In this document: in pieces, positions 5,054 to 6,477 of the stretch
How positions within the stretch are numbered: position 1 is the first letter of the stretch
How the letters are laid out: each line of letters opens with the position of its first letter
Origin: Weeksellaceae bacterium
GTDB taxonomy: Bacteria > Bacteroidota > Bacteroidia > Flavobacteriales > Weeksellaceae
NCBI GenBank assembly: GCA_022701475.1
Contig: JAKOOI010000567.1
Coordinates: forward strand, 1-6,477
Reading direction: 5' to 3'
Length of the DNA stretch: 6,477 nt
The notes under the pieces: generated by a model
Database searches by the model: none
Told to the model about the DNA's origin: nothing
The model's input: the letters and a program-made list of their open reading frames with translations, nothing else
Program-made: the position numbers and the translations under genes

Positions 5054-6477
5054 TCACTGTATCTTTTTTGCCGTATATTCGCTTTCATTCCCCAGCCGGT
5101 CTACGGCTTTAACGGCGACCGCCGTAAGGATCTTTCCGTCCTTTGATTTGGGAATCTCTGCCGAAAGCTGGTCAAGTGTCAGGATTTCTGTTTCCCAGCT
5201 CCCGTTGTATTGCCTGAACAGCACCCATTGAAATACATCGCCGATCTTTTTGGCGCTCCAGCTTGCCTGCACTGCCGCTCCGTTATCTTTTATAAATAAA
5301 GTAGGCGTCTGTACAGGGACCGTTTTCAGCCAGGGCGATTTCGGCACCAGTGCCTGTTCTTTGTAAGGGCCGTTTTTCAGTCCTGAAAGCATTCCTGCAT
5401 TTTTTGTCAGCCCTGCAATGCTCCAGTGGATTTCTCCTGCATCATTTCCGAGCACCTGCCGGGAAACCCCGATCTGGTTCCTGATCTCTTCCGGCCGGTC
5501 CGCTGCCCTTACTTCAACGGTATTAAGTCCCGGCCAGAGGTGGCGGTTCAGGGTATTCTCAGATTTCCACCATTGCAGCAGCGCTTCAAAGGGCTGCCCT
5601 TTGGATTCGACCGGCCAGTACAGCTGGGGTGAAAAGTAATCCACCCATCCTTTGTTCAGCCATAATTTAGCATCTGCGTACAGTTCGTCATATTGCGAAG
5701 AACCCACTACGCCCTGCGGATATCCAGGCTTCCAGATCCCGAAAGGGCTGATCCCGAACTTTACGTAGCTTTTTTCAGCATGGATTTCTTTGTAGATCCT
5801 TTCCACGAATTTATTCACGTTATCCCTGCGCCAGTCCGCTCTTGTCAGTGTCCCGCCGCTGTTTACATAAGCATTCCAGGTTGTATTGTCAGGAAAATCG
5901 GCCCCTTTGTTATAGGTGGAATACGGATAAAAATAATCATCAAAATGTACGGCGTCAACATCGTACCGTTTTACAATGTCCTTTACCACATTGGAAACAT
6001 GGCCCTGTGTTTTGGGGTCGGCCGGATCAAACCAGTACATCCCGTTTTTCAGGCGGATGACGATATCGGAGAGTTTATTTACCATGGATAATCCGTTGGG
6101 AGAACCTCCGTTTGAATGATGTGCGCGGTACGGGTTCATCCAGACATGAAGCTCCATCCCTCTTTTGTGGGCTTCCTCGATCCAGAATTTCAGCGGATCA
6201 TAATTCGGATACGGCGCCCTGCCGGTCTCACCGGTCAGAAAGTAGGACCACGGCTCTATATTGCTGGTATATAAGGCATCTGCGGAAGGCCGGGCCTGGA
6301 AAATGACGGCATTGAAGTGGTGGTCCTTAAGCATATCCAGCATGCTGATCGCTTCCGCTTTCTGCTGGTCTACCGTAAGGTTGTTCCTGGAAGGCCAGTT
6401 GATGTTCGCCACGCTGGCAATCCATGCACCGCGGAATTCCCTTCTGATTTCAGGAAGTGTTACCCTGAATATTTCAT
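5054..6477 (-). CDS. DUF187/GHL10-type glycoside hydrolase (YngK/YddW-like) with C-terminal FN3-like domain (5' partial)
   Basis: The C-terminal 473 residues of a family once called UPF0748, with a TIM-barrel hydrolase fold. The frame is open to the window edge; the GTG at 6412 is internal, since the 21 preceding codons encode the conserved lead-in PEIRREFRGAWIASVANINW. The true start, probably with an export signal, lies outside. Barrel strands, numbered from the first visible residue, are FNAVIFQARPSADALY (54-69), ELHVWMNPYRA (108-118), VDAVHFDDYFYP with the acidic pair Asp179/Asp180 (173-184), KFGISPFGIW (239-248), VDYFSPQLYWP (278-288) and LWPGLN (313-318). From about 385 a region with a VAVKAVDRLGNES ending looks like a fibronectin-III-like domain. 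From memory, E. coli YddW (DigH) is reported to cleave peptidoglycan glycans lacking stem peptides; a role on cell-wall glycan is therefore possible here, but a polysaccharide substrate is not excluded. The catalytic role of the Asp pair is inferred. Confidence 0.92.
   Translation of the reverse strand, partial: EIFRVTLPEIRREFRGAWIASVANINWPSRNNLTVDQQKAEAISMLDMLKDHHFNAVIFQARPSADALYTSNIEPWSYFLTGETGRAPYPNYDPLKFWIEEAHKRGMELHVWMNPYRAHHSNGGSPNGLSMVNKLSDIVIRLKNGMYWFDPADPKTQGHVSNVVKDIVKRYDVDAVHFDDYFYPYSTYNKGADFPDNTTWNAYVNSGGTLTRADWRRDNVNKFVERIYKEIHAEKSYVKFGISPFGIWKPGYPQGVVGSSQYDELYADAKLWLNKGWVDYFSPQLYWPVESKGQPFEALLQWWKSENTLNRHLWPGLNTVEVRAADRPEEIRNQIGVSRQVLGNDAGEIHWSIAGLTKNAGMLSGLKNGPYKEQALVPKSPWLKTVPVQTPTLFIKDNGAAVQASWSAKKIGDVFQWVLFRQYNGSWETEILTLDQLSAEIPKSKDGKILTAVAVKAVDRLGNESEYTAKKIQ

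Noticed and set aside
4909..5112. 67-codon plus-strand ORF in the ferritin-glycosidase gap
   Set aside because: It runs through the inverted repeat, the terminator and the end of the glycosidase gene, and the protein shows no family features.
6410..6412. GTG as the start of the glycoside hydrolase
   Set aside because: The upstream codons to the window edge encode the conserved family lead-in (EFRGAWIASV), so this Val is internal.
4208..6477. Ferritin and glycosidase genes as one operon
   Set aside because: A strong terminator at 5001-5028, a 294-bp gap and a separate promoter candidate lie between them.
1..6477. A novel defence, mobile or biosynthetic system
   Set aside because: Every substantial gene belongs to a common housekeeping or regulatory family, and no transposase, integrase, nuclease, toxin-antitoxin pair or repeat array is visible.

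Overview
The window looks like ordinary chromosomal DNA from a Bacteroidota species, most likely a Weeksellaceae flavobacterium (Chryseobacterium-like). This rests on the protein sequences, on the lack of Shine-Dalgarno sequences before every visible start (the leaders are A/T-rich instead), and on upstream boxes matching the Bacteroidota -7 consensus TAnnTTTG. GC content is moderate by eye, and no transfer signature, insertion sequence, tRNA, rRNA or CRISPR array is visible.

Layout: (1) 1-774, plus strand, is the C-terminal two thirds of a fold-type-I PLP aminotransferase of the methionine/kynurenine aminotransferase (YbdL-like) type, cut by the window edge. It converges on a minus-strand block, with a shared hairpin terminator at about 780-817. 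(2) 893-2692, minus strand, is an AraC-family regulator followed 87 bp later by a short-chain dehydrogenase/reductase; the gap holds an 11-bp direct repeat that is a candidate operator. (3) 2946-4037, minus strand, is the conserved P-loop ATPase/GTPase YchF, with its own terminator and an unusual 14-bp tandem repeat in its leader. (4) 4208-4759, minus strand, is a ferritin with a complete ferroxidase centre, its own promoter and a strong terminator. (5) 5054-6477, minus strand, is a DUF187/GHL10-type (YngK/YddW-like) glycoside hydrolase with a C-terminal fibronectin-III-like domain. Its N-terminus lies outside the window.

The minus-strand genes are not one operon: ychF, the ferritin gene and the glycosidase gene are each followed by a rho-independent terminator. 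Only the AraC/SDR pair looks functionally coupled, with the regulator probably controlling the oxidoreductase. The rest are housekeeping functions: amino-acid transamination, ribosome-associated nucleotide hydrolysis, iron storage, and cell-wall or glycan hydrolysis.

I found no convincing novel system. The points worth a second look are non-coding: the direct repeats between regulator and SDR, the tandem repeat in the ychF leader, a long interrupted inverted repeat between the ferritin gene and the glycosidase gene, and a stop-free stretch beside the ychF terminator that may be a gene remnant.
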